Positions 15,987-21,911 of a stretch of 27,066 bases of DNA are shown one piece after another. Within the stretch, counting starts at the first letter, position 1. Each line of letters opens with the position of its first letter. The notes beneath the pieces are model-generated. The model saw nothing but the letters and a program-made list of their open reading frames with translations, ran no database searches and was not told the origin of the DNA. Source of the stretch: Firm-08 sp045546995 (GTDB taxonomy: Bacteria > Bacillota > Clostridia > Oscillospirales > QAKW01); assembly GCA_045546995.1 (NCBI GenBank), contig JAZQDW010000048.1:1-27066 (forward strand), in the 5' to 3' direction. The position numbers and the translations under genes are program-made.

Positions 15987-16838
15987 ATGATTCCCAACGT
16001 TTTAAACACCGATCTTACCGGCAAGGTTGCGGTCGTGACCGGCGCCGGCGGCGTACTGTGCAGCCATTTTGCCAAGGTATTGGCCCGTGCCGGCGCCAAG
16101 GTGGCCCTGCTGGATCTTAATGAAGAAGCGGCCGCCGCTTTTGCCGCCGAAATCACGCAAGAGGGTGGCATTGCCAAGGCCTACGGCTGTAACGTACTGG
16201 ACAAGGCCATCTGCGACAGCGTGGCCGCGCAGGTACTGGCCGATTTCGGCCCCTGTGATATCCTCATCAACGGCGCCGGCGGCAACAATCCCAAGGCGAC
16301 CACCGATAAGGAATACTTTGAACTCGGCGATATCGACGCCGACACCAAAAGCTTTTTTGATCTGGATTCCGCAGGTGTTGGCTTTGTATTCAATCTCAAC
16401 TTCCTCGGCACTCTTATCCCCACCCAAAGCTTTGCCTGTCAGATGGTGGGCCGTGAGGGCTGTAACATCCTCAACATTTCTTCTATGAATGCCTATACGC
16501 CCCTGACCAAGATTCCGGCCTATTCCGGCGCCAAGGCGGCCATTTCCAACTTTACCCAATGGTTGGCCGTTCATTTTTCCAAGGTAGGCATCCGTGTCAA
16601 CGCCATTGCGCCCGGCTTTTTCTCTACCAAGCAAAATGCAAAACTGCTCTTTAACGACGACGGTACTCCTACCGCCCGCACAGGTAAGATTCTGGCGGCC
16701 ACCCCGATGGGTCGTTTCGGTAAGACCGAGGAACTGGAGGGCGGCCTGCTGTTTTTGCTGAACAACGAGGCAGCCGGCTTCATCACCGGTGTAGTATTGC
16801 CCATCGACGGCGGTTTTTCTGCCTATTCCGGCGTATAA
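15987..16838 (+). CDS. uxuB: SDR-family D-mannonate oxidoreductase (fructuronate reductase)
   Basis: A 283-residue short-chain dehydrogenase reducing D-fructuronate to D-mannonate with NAD(P)H. The Rossmann entry VAVVTGAGGVLCSHFAK has the TGxGGVL form of this subfamily. NGAGGNNP, NISSMNAYTP and the catalytic Y179-x3-K183 (AYSGAK) follow, then NAIAPGFFSTKQN and TGVVLPIDGGFSAYSGV. This is the Firmicutes SDR type (B. subtilis YjmF/UxuB), unrelated to the long-chain E. coli UxuB. The ATG at 15987 has AAGGAG eight bases upstream; an upstream ATG at 15951 inside the end of uxuA lacks such a site. Assignment to fructuronate rests on subfamily features and on its place between uxuA and kdgA. Confidence 0.93.
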   Translation: MIPNVLNTDLTGKVAVVTGAGGVLCSHFAKVLARAGAKVALLDLNEEAAAAFAAEITQEGGIAKAYGCNVLDKAICDSVAAQVLADFGPCDILINGAGGNNPKATTDKEYFELGDIDADTKSFFDLDSAGVGFVFNLNFLGTLIPTQSFACQMVGREGCNILNISSMNAYTPLTKIPAYSGAKAAISNFTQWLAVHFSKVGIRVNAIAPGFFSTKQNAKLLFNDDGTPTARTGKILAATPMGRFGKTEELEGGLLFLLNNEAAGFITGVVLPIDGGFSAYSGV

Positions 16839-16871
16839 TAAGTGATAATATTTCAAAAGGAGAAATTTAAA

Positions 16872-17423
16872 ATGGAAAAATTTATTCCCGTTGTTGTTAT
16901 TAAAGAACTGGGTGAGACCGATAAGATTCTCACTGCCCTCAAAAACAGTGATATCAACTGTGCTGAGATCACTTTCCGCACCGCTTGCGCCGCCGAGGCG
17001 ATTGCCTACGCCGTCAAGAATTATCCCGATATGAGCATCGGCGCCGGCACCGTCATCAACGCCGAGCAGTGTGAGGCTGCTCTGGCCGCCGGTGCCACCT
17101 TCATCGTATCTCCCGGTTTGTCCGTTGCCGTTGCTAAAATTTGTAACGAGCGCGGTATTCCTTACTATCCCGGTTGCGTTACGCCCACCGAGATCATGCA
17201 GGCTTTGGAACTGGGCATCACCACCGTCAAGTTTTTCCCGGCCAACGTGTACGGCGGCCTGAAGGCGCTCAAGGCGCTGTCTGCTCCCTTCCCGCAGGTG
17301 AAATTTATTCCCACCGGCGGCGTGGATCGCAGCAATATCGACGAGTTTTTGGCCTTTGATAAAATTGCGGCCATCGGCGGCAGCTTTTTTGTTAAAGAAG
17401 CACTTGAAAAAATGGAGGGTTAA
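16872..17423 (+). CDS. kdgA: 2-keto-3-deoxy-6-phosphogluconate (KDPG) aldolase
   Basis: A 183-residue class I aldolase splitting KDPG into pyruvate and glyceraldehyde 3-phosphate. Seen: PVVVIKE near the start, AEITFRT with E32 and R36, GAGTV, PGCVTPTEI, the Schiff-base lysine K120 in TVKFFPA, and PTGGV for the phosphate. The ATG at 16872 has AGGAG nine bases upstream; an in-frame ATG at 16842 has no such site. The protein ends soon after AIGGSFFVKEALEKMEG, about 20-25 residues earlier than most bacterial family members, which have one more C-terminal helix. All catalytic residues are kept, so it is probably active. The ribosome binding site of kdgK lies in its last codons. Confidence 0.95.
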   Translation: MEKFIPVVVIKELGETDKILTALKNSDINCAEITFRTACAAEAIAYAVKNYPDMSIGAGTVINAEQCEAALAAGATFIVSPGLSVAVAKICNERGIPYYPGCVTPTEIMQALELGITTVKFFPANVYGGLKALKALSAPFPQVKFIPTGGVDRSNIDEFLAFDKIAAIGGSFFVKEALEKMEG

Positions 17424-17426
17424 ACA

Positions 17427-18449
17427 ATGAAAAGAATCGTAACCTTTGGCGAGCTGATGCTTCGCCTGGCACCCAACGGCTATTATCGCTTTTTCCAGAA
17501 TGATCAGATGCAGGCCACCTTCGGCGGTGGCGAGGCCAACGTGGCTGTTTCTCTTGCCAACTACGGTATGGACTCTGTCTACGTGACCAAACTGCCGAAG
17601 CACGCCATCGGTCAGGCGGCGGTGGATTCGCTGCGCTATTTCGGCGTAGACACCTCCAAGATCGTCCGTGGCGGCGACAGAGTGGGCATTTACTTTTTGG
17701 AAAAGGGCGCTTCCCAGCGTGGCAGCGTTTGTATCTACGACCGTGCCCACAGCGCTATTCAGGAGGCATCTGCTTCTGATTTCGATTGGGACAGTATTTT
17801 TGAGGGCGCCGATTGGTTCCATTTCACCGGCATCACCCCCGCCCTTGGCCCCAACGTGGTTGAGATCTGTCGTGACGCCTGTAAGGCGGCTAAGGCAAGA
17901 GGGGTAAAGATTTCCTGTGACCTCAACTACCGTGGTAAGCTTTGGACCCGTGATGAGGCCAGAGCTGCTATGACCGATCTGTGTCAGTACGTGGACGTCT
18001 GCATTTCCAATGAAGAGGATGCAAAAGACGTTTTCGGCATCGAGGCCGAGGATACCGATATCTACGGCGGCAAGCTCAATCATGAGGGTTATAAGAGCGT
18101 TGCCAAACAGCTGATGGACAAGTTTGGCTTTGAGAAGGTGGCCATCACCCTGCGTACCTCTATTTCTGCCAGTGATAACGACTGGGCAGGTATGCTGTAT
18201 GACGGCGAAAACTATTGCTTCTCCAAGAGCTATCATTTGCGTATTGTTGACCGTGTCGGCGGCGGGGACAGGTTGGGCGGCGGTCTGATCTATGCCCTGC
18301 TTTCCGGCAAGGATACCCAATCCGCCATTGAATTCGCCGTAGCCGCCTCCGCGCTCAAGCACAGCGTGGAAGGCGACTACAACCGCGTTTCTGTGGCTGA
18401 GGTAGAGAAGTTGGCCGGGGGCGACGGCTCCGGGCGTGTACAACGGTAG
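17427..18449 (+). CDS. kdgK: 2-keto-3-deoxygluconate kinase (PfkB family)
   Basis: A 340-residue PfkB/ribokinase-fold kinase making KDPG from 2-keto-3-deoxygluconate, just before the aldolase step. Features: TFGELMLRLAPNGYYRFFQ, FGGGEANVAVSLANYG (sugar-binding GG motif), DLNYRGKLWT, and the C-terminal catalytic motif DRVGGGDRLGGG with the base D281. In this family the residues after that Asp are normally small then aromatic (GDSFGGG, GDAFGAG); here they are R282 and L283, an unusual change beside the catalytic residue. It starts three bases after the kdgA stop, with GGAGG inside kdgA, and is the last operon gene. A long palindrome begins three bases after its stop. Confidence 0.94.
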   Translation: MKRIVTFGELMLRLAPNGYYRFFQNDQMQATFGGGEANVAVSLANYGMDSVYVTKLPKHAIGQAAVDSLRYFGVDTSKIVRGGDRVGIYFLEKGASQRGSVCIYDRAHSAIQEASASDFDWDSIFEGADWFHFTGITPALGPNVVEICRDACKAAKARGVKISCDLNYRGKLWTRDEARAAMTDLCQYVDVCISNEEDAKDVFGIEAEDTDIYGGKLNHEGYKSVAKQLMDKFGFEKVAITLRTSISASDNDWAGMLYDGENYCFSKSYHLRIVDRVGGGDRLGGGLIYALLSGKDTQSAIEFAVAASALKHSVEGDYNRVSVAEVEKLAGGDGSGRVQR

Positions 18450-18452
18450 GCT

Positions 18453-18543
18453 TTAAAAATGAGCCCTGTTCCGCCGATGTTCCCCCTTGCGTACACATAG
18501 TACGCGACGGGATCACATCGACGAAACATCATCTCATTTTTAA
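18453..18543. repeat. Long imperfect intergenic palindrome
   Basis: Nested arms: TTAAAAATGAG 18453-18463 with CTCATTTTTAA 18533-18543; CGATGT 18475-18480 with ACATCG 18515-18520; GCGTAC 18489-18494 with GTACGC 18500-18505 around the loop ACATA. Two C/A mismatches of the plus strand become G-U pairs in a minus-strand RNA. It lies directly after kdgK, where the TTTTT of the right arm might also help termination. It looks like a dispersed palindromic repeat rather than a gene. Confidence 0.75.
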
Positions 18544-18595
18544 GAGCCTTGATTTCGTGGGACTACGGGGCAAAATAGCAGAGCCCTGTTCCGCC
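18461..18595. repeat. 15-bp direct repeat, exactly 120 bases apart
   Basis: GAGCCCTGTTCCGCC occurs at 18461-18475, inside the left arm of the palindrome, and again at 18581-18595. The second copy lacks the rest of the palindrome and is followed after about 20 bases by the hairpin that bounds the SLOG cassette, which suggests a second, interrupted repeat copy. Confidence 0.8.
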
Positions 18596-18614
18596 AAAGC
18601 GCTCCAAATAATCA

Positions 18615-18651
18615 AAAAGGTGTTTGTCCTATTATAGGACAAACACCTTTT
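18615..18651. terminator. Perfect 17-bp hairpin at the 3' end of the SLOG gene
   Basis: AAAAGGTGTTTGTCCTA (18615-18631) and its exact complement (18635-18651) flank the loop TTA. The right arm overlaps the stop codon of the SLOG gene (18650-18652) by two bases. With A-run and T-run on opposite sides it can terminate in both directions. Its inner core GTTTGTCCTA is shared with the hairpin at 19364-19404. Confidence 0.9.
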
Positions 18652-19081
18652 AATATTTTCCAAGCCGTATGATCGTTTTGCCCTTTTTGAGTGCCTTTTC
18701 TTGCATTCTTGCGGAACAGCCGAAAGGATCGTCAATGCAGGTGACCACATAATCTGCTTGATGGAGCATCCAGTCATTGCGTCGCACGATGGCATATTTA
18801 GGCGGGACGGTTTCCAATCCGTCGGGGTAGAGAAAGTGGGACTCATTTTCATATTCGTTTTGTTTTGTTGGCAAATATGCCGTGACAACAAAATAGTGTA
18901 CGGGATATTGCTGACAAATCGTTTTGAGTATTCGGCAGACAAGCGTATCAAACTGTCCGTGATTGCCGACATAAAATAAAGTGACATTTTTATGCTCGAT
19001 CAAATCGATGAGAACGTCCACTAATTCTTCCTCAACAGGACGGTATATTTGACGGTTACCGAAAAATGTACAGATCATCAT
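18650..19081 (-). CDS. SLOG-superfamily protein (YpsA/DUF1273-like)
   Basis: About 143 residues. The pattern CTFFGNRQ near the N-terminus, LFYVGNHGQFD, VVTAYLPTK, and YVVTCIDDPFGCSARMQEKALKKGKTIIRLG at the end matches the YpsA/DUF1273-like branch of the SLOG fold, a Rossmann-like domain thought to bind nucleotide-derived ligands. Relatives include YpsA (cell division and stress) and sensor or effector proteins of defence systems; the function of this one is unknown. The ATG at 19081 or 19078 follows GGTAGGTGAT; a GTG at 19087 lies within that site. It is more A+T-rich than its neighbours, diverges from a ribbon-helix-helix gene, and ends inside a perfect hairpin, suggesting an acquired two-gene cassette. 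Confidence 0.8.
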   Translation of the reverse strand: MMICTFFGNRQIYRPVEEELVDVLIDLIEHKNVTLFYVGNHGQFDTLVCRILKTICQQYPVHYFVVTAYLPTKQNEYENESHFLYPDGLETVPPKYAIVRRNDWMLHQADYVVTCIDDPFGCSARMQEKALKKGKTIIRLGKY

Positions 19082-19110
19082 TATCACCTACCAAATTTAG
19101 TATACTTAAT

Positions 19111-19136
19111 ATGAGTATACATTACTCATTATAGCA
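19111..19136 (-). promoter_or_regulatory. Extended -10 promoter with overlapping operator for the SLOG gene
   Basis: On the minus strand TGCTATAAT (19136-19128) is an extended -10 box. Overlapping its edge and covering the expected start site is the inverted repeat ATGAGTA (19111-19117) with TACTCAT (19123-19129), spacer 5. Ribbon-helix-helix proteins bind such short symmetric sites, so the divergent 57-residue protein is the natural candidate repressor. Confidence 0.5.
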
Positions 19137-19186
19137 CAAAATCATCTTAAAATATACTTAAAATAAGATTTTTTGGGTGATTTGGT

Positions 19187-19360
19187 ATGAGAAATAAAAA
19201 TAACAAGCATCTGGGGATTGAAGTGGATCCCGAATTGCATAAAAAACTGCATTATATTGCAAAATACGAAGGCCGAAGTGGCAATGCGCAGATTTTATAT
19301 TTGATTCGGCAATGTATTCGTGAGTTTGAGAAAAAACACGGTGAAATTAAAGATGATTAA
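19187..19360 (+). CDS. Small ribbon-helix-helix (Arc-type) protein
   Basis: A 57-residue protein. The segment HLGIEVDPELHKKLHYIAKYEG, then SGNAQILYLIRQCIREFEKKHG, has the beta-strand, helix, turn, helix layout of Arc/MetJ/CopG DNA-binding proteins: alternating residues in the strand, a D-P-E helix cap, and a second amphipathic helix. Such proteins act as dimers on short palindromes. GGGTGAT lies just upstream of the ATG. It is divergent from the SLOG gene with about 105 A+T-rich bases between, and its stop is three bases before a hairpin whose core matches that of the SLOG gene. Likely the regulator of the pair; an antitoxin role is possible but not shown. Confidence 0.75.
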   Translation: MRNKNNKHLGIEVDPELHKKLHYIAKYEGRSGNAQILYLIRQCIREFEKKHGEIKDD

Positions 19361-19363
19361 CAA

Positions 19364-19404
19364 AAAACAGGAGTTTGTCCTATGATAGGACAAACTCCTG
19401 TTTT
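19364..19404. terminator. Perfect 19-bp hairpin at the 3' end of the ribbon-helix-helix gene
   Basis: AAAACAGGAGTTTGTCCTA (19364-19382) pairs fully with 19386-19404, loop TGA. It ends in TTTT on the plus side and six T on the minus side, so it can also stop transcription from the GNAT gene at 19490. The core GTTTGTCCTA matches the hairpin at 18615-18651, making the two cassette ends homologous. Confidence 0.9.
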
Positions 19405-19426
19405 GATCAATAACGAACTGCGGTGG

Positions 19427-19456
19427 AGGGGAATGTACAATAGGAGACATCCCCCT
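19427..19456. repeat. Intergenic hairpin downstream of the GNAT gene
   Basis: AGGGGAATGT (19427-19436) and ACATCCCCCT (19447-19456) pair at nine of ten positions around a 10-base loop. There is no U-tract. It lies in the 85 bases between the cassette hairpin and the GNAT stop codon and may be a fragment of a dispersed palindromic repeat. Confidence 0.45.
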
Positions 19457-19489
19457 AGCGCCTTCTACAAAGAGGGTCGTCCCCTGCGA

Positions 19490-20038
19490 TCACAGCATTT
19501 TTTGCATCAATATCTCATTCCGCAGGGTTCCGTCTTTATACTGCATAGCATCGGGGCGGGTGCCGTAGGGGACAAAGCCCAGCTTTTGGTACAGTGCCAG
19601 TGCCGAGGTATTGCCCTCCACTACTTCAAGTTCTGCCTGTCGGTAGCCATAGGCTTTGCCGGCAGCAAGCAGGGTGGTCAACATTGCTCTTCCCAAACCT
19701 TTGCCGCTTGCGCGCTGTAACAGCGCAATGGAAACGTTGCAACGGTGGGAAACCCTGCGGTAGGGGGCAATGGGCGTCAGCGAGCAAATGCCGCAGATAC
19801 CTTCGGTGTCCTCGGCAATCAGCATCAAGGCGCTCTCGTCGTCTTCACGGGCCGTCAAAAATGCTTCTTCTTCGGCTACGGTCAGGGTGATCTCCTCCGG
19901 CTCCTTGAGTAAAAAATAACTCTCCTCAGCGGTGATTTTTAAAAGCCGGATCAGTGCGGCCGCATCCGACGCGGTGGGCCGGCGCAGCAGACAAGACGTT
20001 CCGTCCTTACAAGCTACGGTTATGGATGTAAAGTTCAT
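19490..20038 (-). CDS. GNAT-family N-acetyltransferase
   Basis: A 182-residue acetyltransferase. An N-terminal strand-helix start (LRRPTASDAAALIRLL), a central GICSLTPIAPYRRVSHRCNVSIAL, the acetyl-CoA pyrophosphate loop in RASGKGLGRAML, and the closing NTSALALYQKLGFVPYGTRPDAM are all typical of the GNAT fold. Similar proteins of this size acetylate ribosomal protein N-termini, small amines or antibiotics; the closing YxKLGF block recalls RimI/RimL relatives, but the substrate cannot be stated. AAAGGAGAGG precedes the ATG at 20038. It is a single gene with its own promoter, divergent from the PHP gene. Confidence 0.88.
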   Translation of the reverse strand: MNFTSITVACKDGTSCLLRRPTASDAAALIRLLKITAEESYFLLKEPEEITLTVAEEEAFLTAREDDESALMLIAEDTEGICGICSLTPIAPYRRVSHRCNVSIALLQRASGKGLGRAMLTTLLAAGKAYGYRQAELEVVEGNTSALALYQKLGFVPYGTRPDAMQYKDGTLRNEILMQKML

Positions 20039-20059
20039 ATAAATCCTCTCCTTTTTATG

Positions 20060-20087
20060 ATTGTATCACACCTGTAAAATATTGCAA
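20060..20087 (-). promoter_or_regulatory. Promoter of the GNAT gene
   Basis: On the minus strand: TTGCAA (20087-20082), 16-base spacer, TACAAT (20065-20060), with a TG one base upstream of the -10 box (extended -10). It lies about 20 bases before the coding start. Confidence 0.5.
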
Positions 20088-20107
20088 CAATTTCCCTTCA
20101 AAAGCCT

Positions 20108-20135
20108 TTGCATTTTTGCCGATTTGTGGTAAGAT
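20108..20135 (+). promoter_or_regulatory. Promoter of the PHP/PhnP-like operon
   Basis: TTGCAT (20108-20113), 16-base spacer, TAAGAT (20130-20135), about 30 bases before the ATG at 20167. The -10 match is moderate. Confidence 0.4.
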
Positions 20136-20166
20136 GAAACTATCAAAAGGAAAGAGGGCGTTTTGG

Positions 20167-20868
20167 ATGCTCATTGATTTACACCTACATTCTTCTGCCA
20201 TCAGCACCTGCTGCAAGATCTCTCTGGAGGACGGGCTAAAGCTGGCGCGGGAAAAGGGGATGGATGGGGCGGTATTGACCAATCATTACGTTAAAAATTA
20301 CGTCAAAGACGATGATTATGCCGCCTTTGCCCATCGTTATATGGAGGAGTGCAAACGGGCGGTGACCCTCGGCAAAGAGCTGGGAATGCCCGTGTTTTGG
20401 GGCATCGAGCTGACGCCGGAATATAATCCCAAGGTACATCTGCTGATTTACGGGGTGGGGGAGGACTTTCTGTTGCGATATCCCACTCTGTTTGATTGGG
20501 ACTTGCCCACCGTCTACCAACGGGTCAAGGAGGCCGGCGGCATACTGATACAGGCCCATCCCTTCCGCTATGGGGAGCATTTGCAGGAGTTGCGGTATTT
20601 GGACGGGGTGGAGGTCAATTGCCATCCCGGATATGCCGACACCTATCTGGAACGGGTGTATCGGATTGCCGATGAAAACGGCCTCATCCTCACCTGCGGC
20701 GGCGATTTTCACAAGGATACCATCCGTCCCCTTTGCGGGATGTATCTGCCCGATGATCTGGCCGATTCCAAGGCCTTGGCAGAATATTTAAAAACCGCCT
20801 CGGAGTTTACCCTTTGCGTACAGGAAGTGGGACAGGAAAACGTGAAAAAAGTAACGTATCAAAGATAG
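20167..20868 (+). CDS. PHP-domain metal-dependent phosphoesterase
   Basis: A 233-residue PHP-family enzyme. The metal-binding motifs are visible: D4-L-H6-L-H8 at the start, E81 in GIEL, H131 in AHPFRYG, and D180-x-H182 in GGDFHKD. The family hydrolyses phosphate mono- or diesters at a two- or three-metal site; members include histidinol phosphatase, nucleotidases and a cyclic phosphodiesterase. The ATG at 20167 has GAGGG eight bases upstream; the in-frame codons above it lack such a site. It is co-transcribed with a PhnP-like hydrolase starting 10 bases after its stop. A pair of phosphoesterases in one operon suggests two steps on one phosphorylated metabolite; the substrate is unknown. Confidence 0.88.
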   Translation: MLIDLHLHSSAISTCCKISLEDGLKLAREKGMDGAVLTNHYVKNYVKDDDYAAFAHRYMEECKRAVTLGKELGMPVFWGIELTPEYNPKVHLLIYGVGEDFLLRYPTLFDWDLPTVYQRVKEAGGILIQAHPFRYGEHLQELRYLDGVEVNCHPGYADTYLERVYRIADENGLILTCGGDFHKDTIRPLCGMYLPDDLADSKALAEYLKTASEFTLCVQEVGQENVKKVTYQR

Positions 20869-20878
20869 GAGAGAGAAT

Positions 20879-21733
20879 ATGCTGATCGGACAATTTTGGG
20901 GCACCAGTGCGGCCGAGGGGATTCCCGTTCCCTTTTGCCGATGTGCTGTTTGTGAGGAGGCCCGCGCCAATCCCGCCCTGCGCAGAACCCGCACCTGCTT
21001 CCGCCTGTCGGAAAAGGTGATGATCGATCCGGGGGCCGATGCGGTGTGCCAATCCATGCAGTACGGCGATTTGCAGGAATTGGAGCACGTGCTCATCACC
21101 CACACCCATGAGGATCACCTCAACCCTCATATGTTGATGGAGGCCTTTTGGTGTCACGACCAACGAAAAGGTCCCCTCCACTATTATTTCACCGATCGGG
21201 CCTACGATATGGTGTTACATTGGCTTGAAAACGATTGGATCCTGAAGGGAATGGTGCCCGGTTGGATTGAAAAGGGGCACATTGTTTTTCACAAGCTGGA
21301 ATACGGTGAGCGATATGAGATCGACGGTATGTTTGTAACGCCCCTGCGGGGCAATCATACCGGCAACGTAAAGGAAAACAGCGCCCTGTATTTCTTGGAA
21401 CTGCCCGACGGACGCTCCCTCTTTTACGGATTGGACAGCGGCCCTTATTTTGCCGAGACCCTGGAGGCCTTACGGGGAAAACATATTGATATTATGGTAA
21501 ATGAAGGGACCTTCGGCAAGGAGGTCGTGCCCCACAATCAGCATATGGATATTTATGCGGTACGGTCGCTGATCGATCAGTTATGGGCGCAAGGAACACT
21601 GGATGAGCAAAGCGTGTTGTATATCACCCACATCAGTCATCGCATTTCTCAATCGGAGATGGAGGCTGTTGTTGAAGAACTGCAGTTTCCCGTGCCTACT
21701 ACTGTTTGTCAGGATGGAGACAGGATATTATAG
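20879..21733 (+). CDS. PhnP-like metallo-beta-lactamase-fold phosphodiesterase
   Basis: A 284-residue hydrolase. The start GTSAAEGIPVPFCRCAVC with C20, C22 and C25 is like PhnP, in which such cysteines hold a structural zinc. The catalytic metal site is T74-H75-T76-H77-E78-D79-H80, with further ligands in RGNHTGN, YGLDSGPY and THISHR. PhnP opens 5-phosphoribosyl 1,2-cyclic phosphate in phosphonate use, but no C-P lyase genes lie here, so the true substrate may be another cyclic or diester phosphate. GGAGAG precedes the ATG. It is the second gene of a two-gene operon after the PHP enzyme and is followed by a local hairpin at the edge of the non-coding hairpin-array element. Confidence 0.87.
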   Translation: MLIGQFWGTSAAEGIPVPFCRCAVCEEARANPALRRTRTCFRLSEKVMIDPGADAVCQSMQYGDLQELEHVLITHTHEDHLNPHMLMEAFWCHDQRKGPLHYYFTDRAYDMVLHWLENDWILKGMVPGWIEKGHIVFHKLEYGERYEIDGMFVTPLRGNHTGNVKENSALYFLELPDGRSLFYGLDSGPYFAETLEALRGKHIDIMVNEGTFGKEVVPHNQHMDIYAVRSLIDQLWAQGTLDEQSVLYITHISHRISQSEMEAVVEELQFPVPTTVCQDGDRIL

Positions 21734-21740
21734 ACAAAAA

Positions 21741-21765
21741 AACAACACCGCAAAAGTGTGTTGTT
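21741..21765 (+). terminator. Local hairpin after the PhnP-like gene
   Basis: AACAACAC (21741-21748) pairs with GTGTTGTT (21758-21765), eight bases after the stop codon of the PhnP-like gene. The left arm is also part of the 16-bp terminal repeat, so it can pair locally or with the far end at 22153-22168. Only CTTAT follows, a poor U-tract. Confidence 0.5.
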
Positions 21766-21870
21766 CTTATCGGAGAAAATAGAATTCTTTTCAATTCAGC
21801 AAAGAACCAGCATCGCATTTGTAAGTACAAATGCGCTTGGGCAGTAGCCCAAACCCACAGAGCAACAGAA

Positions 21871-21911
21871 AAGAGAAGATTCGTATCATAACGAGTCTTC
21901 TCTTTCTTTTT
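21871..21911 (+). terminator. Intrinsic terminator inside the hairpin element
   Basis: 21871-21884 pairs with 21891-21904 over 14 positions including one U-G pair, loop ATCATA, followed by the T-rich TCTTTTT (21905-21911). It would end plus-strand transcripts from the PHP/PhnP-like operon before they reach the GTGATAT array. Confidence 0.75.

Noticed and set aside
16002..18443. An 813-codon open frame on the minus strand across uxuB, kdgA and kdgK
   Set aside because: It lies fully antisense to three well-defined enzymes, has no ribosome binding site, and its translation is low-complexity. Codon bias of the sense genes explains the lack of stops.
18475..18595. A short minus-strand reading frame through the palindrome downstream of kdgK
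   Set aside because: A frame starting MMFRRCDPV is open, but it runs through a palindrome without a ribosome binding site; better seen as repeat DNA.
18650..19360. Calling the SLOG/ribbon-helix-helix pair a classical toxin-antitoxin system
   Set aside because: The genes are divergent, not an overlapping operon, and SLOG proteins of this type are not known toxins; a regulator-target pair is the safer reading.
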